Assembly: GCA_937905985.1 (NCBI GenBank)
Contig: CALCWC010000145.1
Span: forward strand, 1-40,598
Direction: 5' to 3'
From: an uncultured Verrucomicrobiales bacterium
GTDB taxonomy: Bacteria; Verrucomicrobiota; Verrucomicrobiia; Verrucomicrobiales; Akkermansiaceae
Length of the DNA: 40,598 bases
Shown: positions 14,656 to 23,122 of the stretch, in pieces
Layout of the letters: every line of letters starts with the position of its first letter
Position numbering within the stretch: position 1 is the stretch's first letter
Notes under the pieces: generated by a model
Seen by the model: only the letters and a program-made list of their open reading frames with translations
Database searches by the model: none
What the model was told of the DNA's origin: nothing
Translations under genes and position numbers: made by a program

Positions 14656-15960
14656 ATGAAACGCTACGCCATCAACGATTTGCGGACATGGAAGAAGAGC
14701 CGCCACAGGAAGCCCCTGCTGGTGCAGGGGGCGCGTCAGGTGGGCAAAACCTGGCTGCTGCGGGAATTCGGGCGGCAGGAATACGCCAATACGGCCTATG
14801 TGAACCTGGCGGAAAACGACGAGGCTGCGGCGGCGTTCGAGGGCACGCTGCGCGTGGACGGGCTGGTCCGCAAGCTGTCGGCTGCGGCGGGCGAGGCCAT
14901 CCAAGCGGGCGAGACGCTGATTGTGCTGGATGAAATCCAGGCATCGGAGCGCGCGCTCAACGCGCTGAAGTTTTTCCGCGAGAACGCGCCGCAGTACCAC
15001 GTGGCAGCGGCGGGCAGCCTGCTGGGTGTGGCGCTCAACCACAACCACATGTCCTTCCCCGTGGGGCAGGTGGATTTCCTGGATTTGCACCCGCTCGGGT
15101 TCTGCGAGTTCCTGGAGGCGCTGGGGGAGGATGCCCTGTGCGGGTATCTGCAACATCACGACTGGGAACTCATGGAAACCATGCGCGCACGCTACACCGA
15201 GCTGCTGCGCCTCTACCTGTGCATCGGCGGCATGCCGGAAGCTGTGGCGGCCTTTGCGGAGGTGCCGGATTTCGCGGCTGTGGGGCGCATCCACCGCGCC
15301 ATCCTGCAGAGCTATGAAAACGACTTCGGCAAGTACATCTCGCGCAAGGATTTCGCCAACATCCGCGCGGTGTGGGGAGCCGTGCCGCGCATGCTCGCCC
15401 ACGAGCGCAAGTTCTCCTATTCCAAGGTGAAGCCGGGCGGCCGCGGGCGGGATTTCGAGGGTTCCATCGAGTGGCTTTGCCGCAGCGGACTGCTGCACCG
15501 CGTGAGCCGCGTCACCAAGCCGTCCCTGCCGCTCGCGGCGTATGGCGACAGTGCGGCGTTTAAGCTTTACATGCTGGATTGCGGCCTGCTCACCACCATG
15601 GCCGGGTTGGATGCGGACGCCGTGCTGCAGGGCAACGTGCTCTTCACGGAATTCAAGGGCGCGCTGGCGGAGCAGTACGTGCTGCAAACCCTGAAGCTCA
15701 ACGGTGACCTACCCATCGCCTACTGGGCCACGGATTCCAACTCCGCAGAGGTGGACTTCATCTTCAGCCGCAAGGGAAATGTCATTCCTCTGGAGGTCAA
15801 GGCCGCAGCCAACCTCAAGTCCAAGAGCCTGCAATCCTACCGCACCCGCTTCAACCCGCCCTGCGCCGTGCGCGCCTCCCTCGCCGGCATGGGTGAGAAG
15901 GATGCCCTCTACAGCGTGCCCCTCTATGCCATGGAACAGCTCATGGACATTTTGCCGTGA
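14656..15960 (+). CDS. AAA-family ATPase with DUF4143 domain
   Basis: 434-residue protein of the AAA_14 plus DUF4143 family, common in gut bacteria and archaea and of unknown cellular role. The N-terminal P-loop is VQGARQVGKTWLLREF (Walker A around 24-31), with LIVLDEIQASERAL as Walker B and a sensor-like VAAAGSLLGVAL. The C-terminal DUF4143 part ends with AEVDFIFSRKGNVIPLEVKAA, a D-x(n)-E-V-K arrangement like PD-(D/E)XK nuclease folds, so DNA or RNA cleavage is conceivable but unproven. It is a single-gene unit with its own promoter, strong Shine-Dalgarno and palindromes upstream, unlike its neighbours, which suggests horizontal acquisition. Confidence 0.9.
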   Translation: MKRYAINDLRTWKKSRHRKPLLVQGARQVGKTWLLREFGRQEYANTAYVNLAENDEAAAAFEGTLRVDGLVRKLSAAAGEAIQAGETLIVLDEIQASERALNALKFFRENAPQYHVAAAGSLLGVALNHNHMSFPVGQVDFLDLHPLGFCEFLEALGEDALCGYLQHHDWELMETMRARYTELLRLYLCIGGMPEAVAAFAEVPDFAAVGRIHRAILQSYENDFGKYISRKDFANIRAVWGAVPRMLAHERKFSYSKVKPGGRGRDFEGSIEWLCRSGLLHRVSRVTKPSLPLAAYGDSAAFKLYMLDCGLLTTMAGLDADAVLQGNVLFTEFKGALAEQYVLQTLKLNGDLPIAYWATDSNSAEVDFIFSRKGNVIPLEVKAAANLKSKSLQSYRTRFNPPCAVRASLAGMGEKDALYSVPLYAMEQLMDILP

Positions 15961-16003
15961 GCCCGCCCCTCCTCCTCACCTCACGCCAAGCGAATTCCCT
16001 TGC

Positions 16004-16027
16004 ATCCGCGCGGGGGTGTGGTAGAGT
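16004..16027 (+). promoter_or_regulatory. Leaderless promoter of the fucosidase gene
   Basis: A TTGCAT-like -35 near 16000-16005, a spacer of about 16 nt, and TAGAGT (16022-16027). The signal-peptide ATG at 16035 follows after 7 nt. Confidence 0.6.
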
Positions 16028-16034
16028 ATGAAGC

Positions 16035-17504
16035 ATGATGACCAAGACGATTTCCGCATTGTGCATGATGGGGCTGAGCCTGGGCGCGTTCGCCGGGCAG
16101 CCGGAGCAGCAGGCGCCCGCCGCGGCCGACAAGCCGCAGACCAAGGTGGTATTGCCGTGGGAGGAGACGGACGCGCAGCGCGATGCCCGCATGCAGTGGT
16201 GGCGCGATGCCAAGTTCGGCATGTTCATCCACTACGGCCTGTATTCCGGGCTGGGCGGCTTCTTCAAGGGGCAGTTCGGCGGCGGCGAGTGGATTCAGCG
16301 CAACCTGCGGCTGGATACCGAAACCTACGCGGCGGAGGCCCTGCCGAAGTTCAAGCCGGCACCCGGCTGCACGGAGGCTTGGGCGGAGCTGGCCGCCTAT
16401 GCCGGCTGCAAGTATGCCGTGCTCACCACCAAGCACCATGAGGGGTTCGGCTTGTTCGACACCGACTCCACCGACTACTGCGCCGGAAAGGCCGTGGGCC
16501 GCGATATTGTGCGCGAGTATGTGGATTCCTTCCGCAAGCGCGGCATCAAGATCGGCTTCTACCACAGCGTTATCGACTGGCACCATCCGTCCTACGACAA
16601 CACCATTTGCCCTGACCTCTGCTACCCGGAGGACCAGGAGGCCATGCTCAAGCAAAAGGGCATTCCGCGAGACCAGGAGGCCTACCTGAAATACCTGCAC
16701 GGCCAGGTGCGCGAGCTGCTCACCAAGTACGGCGACATCAGCGTGCTGTGGTGGGACTACTCCCAGGGTGCCGCGGAGGGTGACCGCGCCTGGAAGGCCA
16801 CGGAGCTCATGACCATGGCGCACACCCTGCAGCCCGGCATCATCATGAACAACCGCCTTTATAACCTCTCCGGGTTCGATGCCTCCCGCGACGGTGAAAT
16901 CCTGCCCCGCCGCCACGGCGACTACACCTCGCCCGAGAAGCGCATCCCCGCCAAGGGATACCCCGGCGTGGATTGGGAGGCCTGCATGACCATCGGCGAC
17001 AAGTGGGGCTACTGCATCCCGGACACCAACTTCAAGAGCCCGCGGGAAATCATCGCCAAGCTGGAGGAATGCGCCGCCAAGAACGGCAACCTCCTGCTCA
17101 ATATCGGCCCCAAGGTGGATGGCTCCATCCCGGAGCCCCTGGTGAACGTGTTCCGCTGCGTGGGCGACTGGATGAAGGTGAACTCCAAGGCCATCTACGG
17201 CACCCGCGGCGTGCTGGATATCGACCTGCCGGAAGGCGTGGGCGCCAGCATTGCGGGTGAGGAAATGTACGTCTTCCTGCCCGCCGGTGTGGAGCAGGAC
17301 TATGTGCTGCGCATCCCCGCACCCCAGCTGGACAACGTGGCCCCCTCCATCCTCGGGCAGCCCGACGTGAAGGTGGGCATGCGCCGTGTGGAGGAACCCG
17401 GCCAGGACGAGCCGCGCGCGTTCATGGAATTCACCGTGCCCGCCGCCGCCTGGAAGAACGCCGTGCAGGGGCTGCCCGTGCTCAACCTCACCCACAACCC
17501 CTGA
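16035..17504 (+). CDS. Secreted alpha-L-fucosidase (GH29)
   Basis: Exo-glycosidase that removes alpha-linked L-fucose from glycans such as mucin or milk oligosaccharides. Residues 1-20 form a signal peptide (ISALCMMGLSLGAFA) with cleavage near GQPEQ, so it acts in the periplasm or outside. GH29 blocks are clear: WWRDAKFGMFIHYGLYS, YAVLTTKHHEGFGLFDT, GIKIGFYHSVIDWHHP, the nucleophile region DISVLWWDYSQ (Asp after WW) and IIMNNRLYNLSGFD. NGNLLLNIGPKVDGSIPE is the usual closing block of the catalytic barrel, followed by a small beta domain. It is a typical 489 residues. A gene for a pseudokinase-like protein begins 3 nt after its stop, so the two form an operon. Confidence 0.95.
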   Translation: MMTKTISALCMMGLSLGAFAGQPEQQAPAAADKPQTKVVLPWEETDAQRDARMQWWRDAKFGMFIHYGLYSGLGGFFKGQFGGGEWIQRNLRLDTETYAAEALPKFKPAPGCTEAWAELAAYAGCKYAVLTTKHHEGFGLFDTDSTDYCAGKAVGRDIVREYVDSFRKRGIKIGFYHSVIDWHHPSYDNTICPDLCYPEDQEAMLKQKGIPRDQEAYLKYLHGQVRELLTKYGDISVLWWDYSQGAAEGDRAWKATELMTMAHTLQPGIIMNNRLYNLSGFDASRDGEILPRRHGDYTSPEKRIPAKGYPGVDWEACMTIGDKWGYCIPDTNFKSPREIIAKLEECAAKNGNLLLNIGPKVDGSIPEPLVNVFRCVGDWMKVNSKAIYGTRGVLDIDLPEGVGASIAGEEMYVFLPAGVEQDYVLRIPAPQLDNVAPSILGQPDVKVGMRRVEEPGQDEPRAFMEFTVPAAAWKNAVQGLPVLNLTHNP

Positions 17505-17507
17505 TTC

Positions 17508-18218
17508 ATGGAAGCGGCGCAGACCTACAACCTGCCGAGGGTAATCGGGGAGCAGTACATTCTCTCCTCCATCGTGCAGGAAACGCCCACCACCGTCACC
17601 TACGCTGCCACGCAGAAGGATATGCGGCGCGAGGTCCTGGTGGAGGGCCTGCGTCCCGCCGCCGCCCAGGACCGCCGCAAGGCCCAGTTCTTCATTGAGA
17701 GCGCCCGCGCCAAGGCCCAGGTCAAGAACAACCACATCGCCTCACCGCTGGAGCTCCTGCAGGACGAGGGTACCTGGTACCTTGCCAACGAGCGCATCAA
17801 GGGCGAGCCCCTGGACATGATGATTTCCAACGGCCGCCTCCTGCCCGCATCCGTTGTCTGCGGCCTCCTCAAACAGCTCTGCCGCGTCTGCTTCTACATG
17901 GACGTGGAGCGCATTGCCACGCTTCCCTTCACCCTGGAGCACACCTACAAGATGGACATGGGCTTCAGCTTCGACAACATGGCCGTGGCCGGCCCCCGCA
18001 AGCATGGCGAGAGCCGCAGCTACATGAAAGGCGCCGCCGTGCTCATCACCCCGCTGCTGGACACCACGTCCACCCTCTCCGGCCCCGTGGAGATGGTCCT
18101 CGCACGCCTGCGCTCCGGCAGCGACTGGGACCCCCTCAGCCCCATCGTCTTCGATGAGGAGCTCACCCGCCTCCAAATGGATATCATGCACGCCAACGCC
18201 AAGGAGATTAACAATTGA
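17508..18218 (+). CDS. Protein-kinase-like pseudokinase domain protein
   Basis: 236-residue cytoplasmic protein whose layout follows the Ser/Thr kinase fold but lacks the catalytic residues. YILSSIVQETPTTVTYAAT stands where the glycine loop would be, without its glycines; the beta-3 region REVLVEGLRP has Glu where VAIK lysine is expected; FFIESARAKAQVKNNHIASPLEL resembles the C-helix and 'HPNIV' strand; YLANERIKGEPLDMMI matches the hinge 'EyveG.sL'. There is no HRD and no DFG motif; FDNMAV may be the relic of the catalytic loop. It starts 3 nt after the fucosidase stop. A role as a binding or regulatory protein is inference; the kinase relationship is moderately sure. Confidence 0.65.
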   Translation: MEAAQTYNLPRVIGEQYILSSIVQETPTTVTYAATQKDMRREVLVEGLRPAAAQDRRKAQFFIESARAKAQVKNNHIASPLELLQDEGTWYLANERIKGEPLDMMISNGRLLPASVVCGLLKQLCRVCFYMDVERIATLPFTLEHTYKMDMGFSFDNMAVAGPRKHGESRSYMKGAAVLITPLLDTTSTLSGPVEMVLARLRSGSDWDPLSPIVFDEELTRLQMDIMHANAKEINN

Positions 18219-18710
18219 CGATTTGGCGATCATTGCCATCCCATAAAAACGCTCGGATCCATCTTCGCCAAGGCTTCCGTCTACGCCCCAGAGGGGCTAC
18301 GCCGAGACAGGCCGCCGGGGCCTACGGGAGGAGCCACCCCTGGCGCTAGAGCTTCATGCTGCGGGTGTTTTCCTGCCTCCATTGGTGGATGGCCCGCTCC
18401 GCGGCAATATGGCGGTCATCGTTCTGCTCTCGCAAATTCAGGATGTGCTCAAACACATCATCACTGCTGATAAAGCGGCTCTCATACGGCAGCGGTTCGG
18501 GGTAGCCCGTGTCCTCCCCCCGCCACACGCATGGTGCAGCAGTAGTATGCAAAATCATCGAAAAAAGGGGTTCGGTTGAACGGTGTGGCTGCGTGCCCAT
18601 TTTATGACAACGGCGGCGCGGCAAGTCGAGACTTTTTCCGACCTCCGCCCCGTCTTGAATCCGTCAAATCATCGGGACATGCGTGGGGGCGCATCCTGCG
18701 ACGCTTTTTC
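18219..18710. other. Long spacer with hairpin-rich segment and decayed frame
   Basis: About 490 nt between the pseudokinase and the CAP genes. The part at 18270-18345 is rich in short GC inverted repeats, for example GCCCC-AGA-GGGGC (18285-18297), and resembles dispersed extragenic repeats. The rest overlaps a short minus-strand frame listed separately. I see no tRNA or other known RNA. Confidence 0.5.
18346..18561 (-). CDS. Possible small protein or gene remnant
   Basis: A 71-codon minus-strand frame from an ATG at 18561. The last 50 residues (GYPEPLPYESRFISSDDVFEHILNLREQ, broken here, then AAERAIHQWRQE) have a protein-like composition and codon use with mostly G or C in third position, while the N-terminal part looks random. 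No promoter or ribosome-binding site is evident, and I recognise no family. It may be the 3' remnant of a decayed gene. It is the only frame in this spacer that looks coding. Confidence 0.3.
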   Translation of the reverse strand, partial: SMILHTTAAPCVWRGEDTGYPEPLPYESRFISSDDVFEHILNLREQNDDRHIAAERAIHQWRQENTRSMKL

Positions 18711-18740
18711 TTGACGATAGGGGCGTGTGGGTGGTATGGT
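18711..18740 (+). promoter_or_regulatory. Promoter of the first CAP-domain gene
   Basis: TTGACG (18711-18716), 18-nt spacer, TATGGT (18735-18740), 13 nt before the ATG at 18754. The -10 and the leader are almost identical to those of the second copy at 20237-20255. Confidence 0.75.
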
Positions 18741-18753
18741 GTGCGGTGTGAAA

Positions 18754-20184
18754 ATGAAGCATGCAATATGCACGCTGGCGTTGACCGCTGTGCTGGGAAT
18801 GGGAATGGGTGTACCGTGCGCCGCCCAAGAGGATAATGCTCCCGCCGAGACGATGGAGGGAACGCAGGAGGCCGCCGCACCCAAGGCCCTTTCCCTGGGG
18901 GCGGAATCCGCCAAGGACAAGGAGGCTGCCAAGCAGTTGCGCGCCCTCTTGAAGGATTATGCGGGGCAGGGCAAGTACAACGAGTTGAAGGATGAACTGG
19001 AGCGCTTGCTGAAAGAGGCATTTCCCGATGCCTTTGCCGATGCCCAGCGCCCGTGCTGGAAAGCCGCGGTGAAGGGCACGCTGGCCAAGCAGGCATTGGC
19101 GGTGCATGCATGCATCACGCTCGCCCTGCGCAGCGCCGAAGGCCTGGATGACGCCGCCAAGCAGAAGGAGGCGGATTTCATGAAATGGCTTGTTTCCGAT
19201 TCCAAATCCCCGGCCCGAGCCTTCGTGGATGGCATCAACAAGGCCAAGGTGGCGGATGAGGCGCAGGCCGTTTCCCTGATGGGCGACCTCCGCGTTGCCT
19301 ACGCCGACCTTGGCAAGAAGGCATACGCGGAAATCAAGAGCATCACCGATCCCGATGGCGGCCCCGTGAACCGCCAGCTCTATCCCTATTCGAAGAAGGA
19401 ATTGGAGAAGAAGGTCAAGGATATCCTGGCCACCAAGCCCTCGCGCGGGGCGGATGCAGACCAGCAGGATGCCGTCAACATGGTGAACGCCTACCGTCTT
19501 CTCTGCAACGTGACCACCTCCATGACCTACGACCCCGGCTACCGTAAGGATGCCCAAGACGCGGCCGAGGCTTGCAAGAAGGCCGGCACCATTTCCCACG
19601 GTCTCGGCCACTCCACGGACAAGTGCAACCTTCACATGAACTCGCGGGCCATCCCCCCCGCAGCCTCCGTGGTGGGGTATGTTGACGACCAGGGCGGCAA
19701 CAACCGCGAGAACCGCGGCCACCGCGCCTGGGTGCTCTATCCCCAGTCCCGAAAGACCGCTTTCGGCGTGGATGGCGGGTTCCATGCCATGCGCACGCAA
19801 GATACCAGCGGCACTCCCCAGAAGACAGCCCGCAGCTACCCCGGTCGCGGCTTTTTCCCCGCCAACTACCTGAAGGGCGACGGCTGGAGCTACTACCCCG
19901 CGCAGGGAATATCCGTGGGCAGCAACGCTCAGGTGGAAATTTGGCGCCTGCCGCGCAGCCTCAAGGCCGCTCCCTCCGAGAAGGAGCTTGCCTCCGCCAC
20001 CAAGGTCGCCGTCAAGAAGGTCTATGTCCATCCCGACAACGGACGCTTCCCCGTGGGCAACAGCATCGTCTTTGAACCGGACTATTCCCAGTTCCTGAAG
20101 AAGGACGGCATGTACGTGGGCGTGTACTGGGTGCGCATCACCTCCGGCTCGCTCCGCGACGAATACGTGGTGGACCTCTTCTAA
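18754..20184 (+). CDS. Secreted CAP-domain (SCP/PR-1-like) protein, copy 1
   Basis: 476-residue exported protein. The ATG at 18754 begins a signal peptide (KHAICTLALTAVLGMGMGVPCAAQ); upstream in-frame ATGs lie inside the promoter. Residues about 30-235 form a charged helical region with no family I know. The C-terminal half has CAP-like blocks: AVNMVNAYRLLCNV, then SHGLGHSTDKCNLHM, NRENRGHRAWVLYP and FGVDGGFHAM, resembling the 'N..R...g' and 'sH..g..e' pattern of bacterial CAP proteins. Function of bacterial CAP proteins is largely unknown. It is a tandem paralogue of the next gene, similar along its whole length. Confidence 0.75.
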   Translation: MKHAICTLALTAVLGMGMGVPCAAQEDNAPAETMEGTQEAAAPKALSLGAESAKDKEAAKQLRALLKDYAGQGKYNELKDELERLLKEAFPDAFADAQRPCWKAAVKGTLAKQALAVHACITLALRSAEGLDDAAKQKEADFMKWLVSDSKSPARAFVDGINKAKVADEAQAVSLMGDLRVAYADLGKKAYAEIKSITDPDGGPVNRQLYPYSKKELEKKVKDILATKPSRGADADQQDAVNMVNAYRLLCNVTTSMTYDPGYRKDAQDAAEACKKAGTISHGLGHSTDKCNLHMNSRAIPPAASVVGYVDDQGGNNRENRGHRAWVLYPQSRKTAFGVDGGFHAMRTQDTSGTPQKTARSYPGRGFFPANYLKGDGWSYYPAQGISVGSNAQVEIWRLPRSLKAAPSEKELASATKVAVKKVYVHPDNGRFPVGNSIVFEPDYSQFLKKDGMYVGVYWVRITSGSLRDEYVVDLF

Positions 20185-20213
20185 CGCCGCCGCAGGGCAG
20201 GGATGCTATCTGC

Positions 20214-20242
20214 TTGACCCGGCGCGGGCGGGGTGGTATGGT
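20214..20242 (+). promoter_or_regulatory. Promoter of the second CAP-domain gene
   Basis: TTGACC (20214-20219), 17-nt spacer, TATGGT (20237-20242), 13 nt before the ATG at 20256. It repeats the promoter of copy 1, so the duplication included the regulatory region. Confidence 0.75.
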
Positions 20243-20255
20243 GTGTATTGTGAAA

Positions 20256-21671
20256 ATGAAGCATGCCATTTGCTCGCTGGCGTTTGCCGCCGTGTTGGGG
20301 ATGGGCGTTCCCTGCATGGCGCAGGATGACGTGCCGCCGGCCGGGGATACGCAGGCGGCCGCCGAACCCAAGCCGCTTTCCCTAGGGCCGGAATCCGCCC
20401 AGGACAAGGAGGCTGCCAAGCAGCTCCGCAAGCTGATCAAGGAACACGCGGAGCAGGGGGATTTCGATGGCTTGAAGGACGCGCTGGCAAACCTGCTCAA
20501 AGAGGCTTTCCCCGCCGCGTACCCGGATGAGAAGCGCCCGTGCTGGAAGGCGAAGGTGAAGGGACCCCTGGCCAAGCACGCCCTTGCGGTGAATGCGTGC
20601 ATCACGCTCGCCCGGCGCAGCGCCGGCTCCCTGGATGACGAAGCCCGCCGGAAGGAGCAGGATTTCCTGAAATGGCTTGCCACGGACGGCAAGGCCCCCG
20701 CCCGCGCCTTTGTGGATGGCCTGAACAAAGCCAAGGTGGCGGATGAGGAAGATGCCGTTGCCATGATGGAGGACCTCCGCGGCGCCTACGCCGATATGGG
20801 CAGGAAGGCCGTCTCCGAAATCAAGAACATCACCAATCCCAGTGGCGGCACTGTGAGCCGCAAGTTCTACCCCATGGACAAGAAGGAGGTGGCCAAGCGC
20901 ATGGCCGACATCTTGGCCACCAAGCCCTCCCGCGGGGCGGACAAGAACCAGCAGGATGCCGTGAACCTTGTCAACGTGTACCGTCTGCTCTGCGGTGTGC
21001 CCGCCAACATGAGCTATGATGCCTCCTATGCCAAAGACGCACAGCAGGCGGCGGATGCATGCCTGAAAGCCGGAATCATCGATCATGGCTTGGGCCACCA
21101 CACGGACGAGTGCAACCTGCATATGGGTCCCGCAGGAAAGAGTTCCGCCGACAGCGTGCGCGAGTACGTGGAGGACTCCGGCCAGAACAACTACGAGCAG
21201 CGTGGACACCGCGCCTGGGTCCTCTATCCCAAGTCCGTCAAGACCGGGTTCGGTGTCAACGGCGGCTTCCACGCCATGCGCACCAGCGACCTGTCAGGCT
21301 CGCCGCTCGCCGCCGCGCACAGCTACCCCGGCCGCGGCTTCTTCCCCAAGGAATACCTGCTGGGAGACGGCTGGAGCTACTATCCCGCACAGGGGCAGTC
21401 CGTGGGTTCCAACGCCACCGTGAGAATCTGGCGTCTCTCCCGCAGTCCCAATTCCGCACCCTCCGCCAAGGAACTCGCCTCCGCCAAGGAAATCAAAATC
21501 ACGAAAGTCTGCGTCCACCCGGACAACGGCATGTTCCCCGTCGGCAACTCCATTGTCTTCATGCCGGACTACAGCCAAATGCCCTCCAAGAACGGCAATC
21601 CCTCGGGCGTCTACTGGGTCAGCATCGTCTCCGGCTCTGTCCATGACGAATACGTCGTCGATCTTTTCTAA
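20256..21671 (+). CDS. Secreted CAP-domain (SCP/PR-1-like) protein, copy 2
   Basis: 471-residue paralogue of the preceding gene with the same architecture: signal peptide (KHAICSLAFAAVLGMGVPCMAQ), a charged helical region (about 30-235) sharing long blocks such as AKVADE and ILATKPSRGAD with copy 1, then the CAP-like part with AVNLVNVYRLLCGV, DHGLGHHTDECNLHM, YEQRGHRAWVLYP and VHDEYVVDLF at the C terminus. Both copies keep the His/Glu-like positions of the cleft. It is followed after 21 nt by a lipoprotein gene, so that gene may be cotranscribed. The pair could act on the cell wall or as secreted adaptors; nothing in the sequence decides. Confidence 0.75.
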   Translation: MKHAICSLAFAAVLGMGVPCMAQDDVPPAGDTQAAAEPKPLSLGPESAQDKEAAKQLRKLIKEHAEQGDFDGLKDALANLLKEAFPAAYPDEKRPCWKAKVKGPLAKHALAVNACITLARRSAGSLDDEARRKEQDFLKWLATDGKAPARAFVDGLNKAKVADEEDAVAMMEDLRGAYADMGRKAVSEIKNITNPSGGTVSRKFYPMDKKEVAKRMADILATKPSRGADKNQQDAVNLVNVYRLLCGVPANMSYDASYAKDAQQAADACLKAGIIDHGLGHHTDECNLHMGPAGKSSADSVREYVEDSGQNNYEQRGHRAWVLYPKSVKTGFGVNGGFHAMRTSDLSGSPLAAAHSYPGRGFFPKEYLLGDGWSYYPAQGQSVGSNATVRIWRLSRSPNSAPSAKELASAKEIKITKVCVHPDNGMFPVGNSIVFMPDYSQMPSKNGNPSGVYWVSIVSGSVHDEYVVDLF

Positions 21672-21692
21672 GCCAACCATCATCACCATTCC

Positions 21693-22283
21693 ATGAATAC
21701 CACAAAGAAAAACACGATGGGCCGCGCGCTGCGCGCGGCATGCCTGCTGCTTCTTTCCGTTGCCGTTTGCTTTACGCTCGCCGCGTGCGGCGGAGGCGGC
21801 AGCAACAAGGGTAAGAGCGATCCCGATATCAGCAAGCTCAACGGCTTCACCTTGCTCGTGAAAGCTTTGCGCAGCGATAAAGCTGCAGTGGGGTACGTTT
21901 CCTTCCACATCTCCGACGGCGTACCCGTGGACTTTGCGCTGCCGGAGGGATTGCCGGCGGCTGCTGATGAGGGACAGCAGGAAGTATACCCGGAGGTGCC
22001 GGCCAATGCGCTCGTCACGCCAGTGAACATTTCCTTCTCAAACCGCCGCCTGGAGCTGAAGTGCGAGCTTTCCTACACAGATGCTCTGATGGAGGATCAC
22101 CGGGAGGCACTGACCATTGCGTTCACCTTCACTGGGGTCGTCGATTTCCGCGACATGCCGGACTCGTTCGAGGACTATCCGGAAGGCGATGCCAAGGTTT
22201 CCCGCCTCCGCACGGACCTTGATGGCGCTTCTCCCCTTCATTACACCATCACGGAGGTGGACGGTATCTACGAGGACGAGTAA
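21693..22283 (+). CDS. Unrecognised lipoprotein
   Basis: 196-residue product with a type II signal peptide ending TLAACGGGG, so Cys32 is the likely lipidation site. A Gly/Ser/Lys linker follows, then a mixed alpha-beta domain of about 150 residues that I do not recognise, acidic at its C terminus (GIYEDE). Either the ATG at 21693 or that at codon 9 can begin the signal. It lies 21 nt after CAP copy 2 without its own clear promoter, suggesting joint expression and possibly a joint envelope role. A strong hairpin follows at 22301-22337. Confidence 0.75.
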   Translation: MNTTKKNTMGRALRAACLLLLSVAVCFTLAACGGGGSNKGKSDPDISKLNGFTLLVKALRSDKAAVGYVSFHISDGVPVDFALPEGLPAAADEGQQEVYPEVPANALVTPVNISFSNRRLELKCELSYTDALMEDHREALTIAFTFTGVVDFRDMPDSFEDYPEGDAKVSRLRTDLDGASPLHYTITEVDGIYEDE

Positions 22284-22300
22284 CGCAACGGTCAATTGCC

Positions 22301-22337
22301 AAAAGCCCATCTGGAGCACCGCTCCAGATGGGCTTTT
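22301..22337. terminator. Bidirectional intrinsic terminator
   Basis: A perfect 17-bp stem with a 3-nt loop (ACC at 22318-22320), flanked by AAAA on the left and TTTT on the right, lies between the convergent lipoprotein and thioredoxin genes. It would end transcription from both sides. Confidence 0.93.
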
Positions 22338-22373
22338 GATTGAGCAGCGCTGTCAGGCACGCGGTAAATCTGG

Positions 22374-22937
22374 TTATTTCCCGGTGGTTGCTTTCCAGTT
22401 GCCGATGATGGCGCCGGCCTGGCCGCTGGCAAGGGATTTGCCCTCGGCATCCACAATGTTGGCGAAGGGAATGGAGCGGCCGTCCTTCCAGCCGGGCAGC
22501 TTGTGGCGCTCGGTGTCGCCCATGGCACCGGGGAAGTCTGCACCGTACTTGTTCATGAAGCCCACGGCCTGGGATTTGTCGTGGTCGGCGCTCACCAGGA
22601 TGAGCTCCACGCCGCACTTGGACATCTCCTTGTACTGTTCCACCACCTTCGGCATTTCCGCATTGCACGGGCCGCACCAGCTGGCGGATACCAGGTAGAT
22701 GTAGTGCGTGGCCTTGGGATCGGCCTTCTTGGAGGTAATGTACTTCACCTCCTTGACGGCCTTGCCCACCACGGAAAGCGGGGTCTTATCCGCCTTCTTG
22801 GACGCTTTTTTCTTCTTCTTGTCGGTGGCCTTCTTCACGGCAGCCCCTTCCGGTGCAGCCGCATCCTGTCCGCAAGCCACAGGCCCGCAGAACACAGCCC
22901 CCAACAATACTCCTGTCAAAAGTGCAATGGTCTTCAT
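22374..22937 (-). CDS. Secreted thioredoxin-like protein, paralogue A
   Basis: 187-residue exported thioredoxin-fold protein. The signal peptide (KTIALLTGVLLGAVFCGPVACGQ) is followed by a Lys-rich linker (KKKKKASKKADK) and a TlpA-like domain with the active-site motif SASWCGPCNAEMPKVVEQY, then LILVSADHD and IPFANIVDAEGK with the cis-Pro region. It probably catalyses disulphide exchange in the periplasm. Start: one of several neighbouring in-frame ATGs; 22937 gives the best signal peptide. It is paralogous to the gene at 24840-25427, with hipBA between them. Confidence 0.85.
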   Translation of the reverse strand: MKTIALLTGVLLGAVFCGPVACGQDAAAPEGAAVKKATDKKKKKASKKADKTPLSVVGKAVKEVKYITSKKADPKATHYIYLVSASWCGPCNAEMPKVVEQYKEMSKCGVELILVSADHDKSQAVGFMNKYGADFPGAMGDTERHKLPGWKDGRSIPFANIVDAEGKSLASGQAGAIIGNWKATTGK

Positions 22938-23122
22938 CATTCTCATGAACGCAATTCCGTCTCCCAATCTACCGCCATTCGCTCTTTCCTGGAGCGGTTT
23001 TATTGCCGGCCAATATGGAAAAGCCTGTATCCAGTGGGTTAATGATATTAACGATGATGTTCAGTGGGATAGCCACCGTCAGGTGGACGATACCGCCTGG
23101 TCAACCGCGTTTCCGCCGCCGC

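Noticed and set aside
14533..15687. Minus-strand frame opposite the ATPase, with repeated NWQNV-like peptides near its border
   Set aside because: The peptide repeat comes from the two palindromes and the rest is antisense to a clear ATPase.
18270..18345. tRNA or structured RNA in the GC-hairpin segment
   Set aside because: No cloverleaf or CCA-type end can be drawn; the short inverted repeats look like dispersed extragenic repeats.
22968..23122. Gene or RNA between thioredoxin A and hipA
   Set aside because: No coding frame of fitting composition and no terminator or RNA structure of note was seen in these 155 nt.
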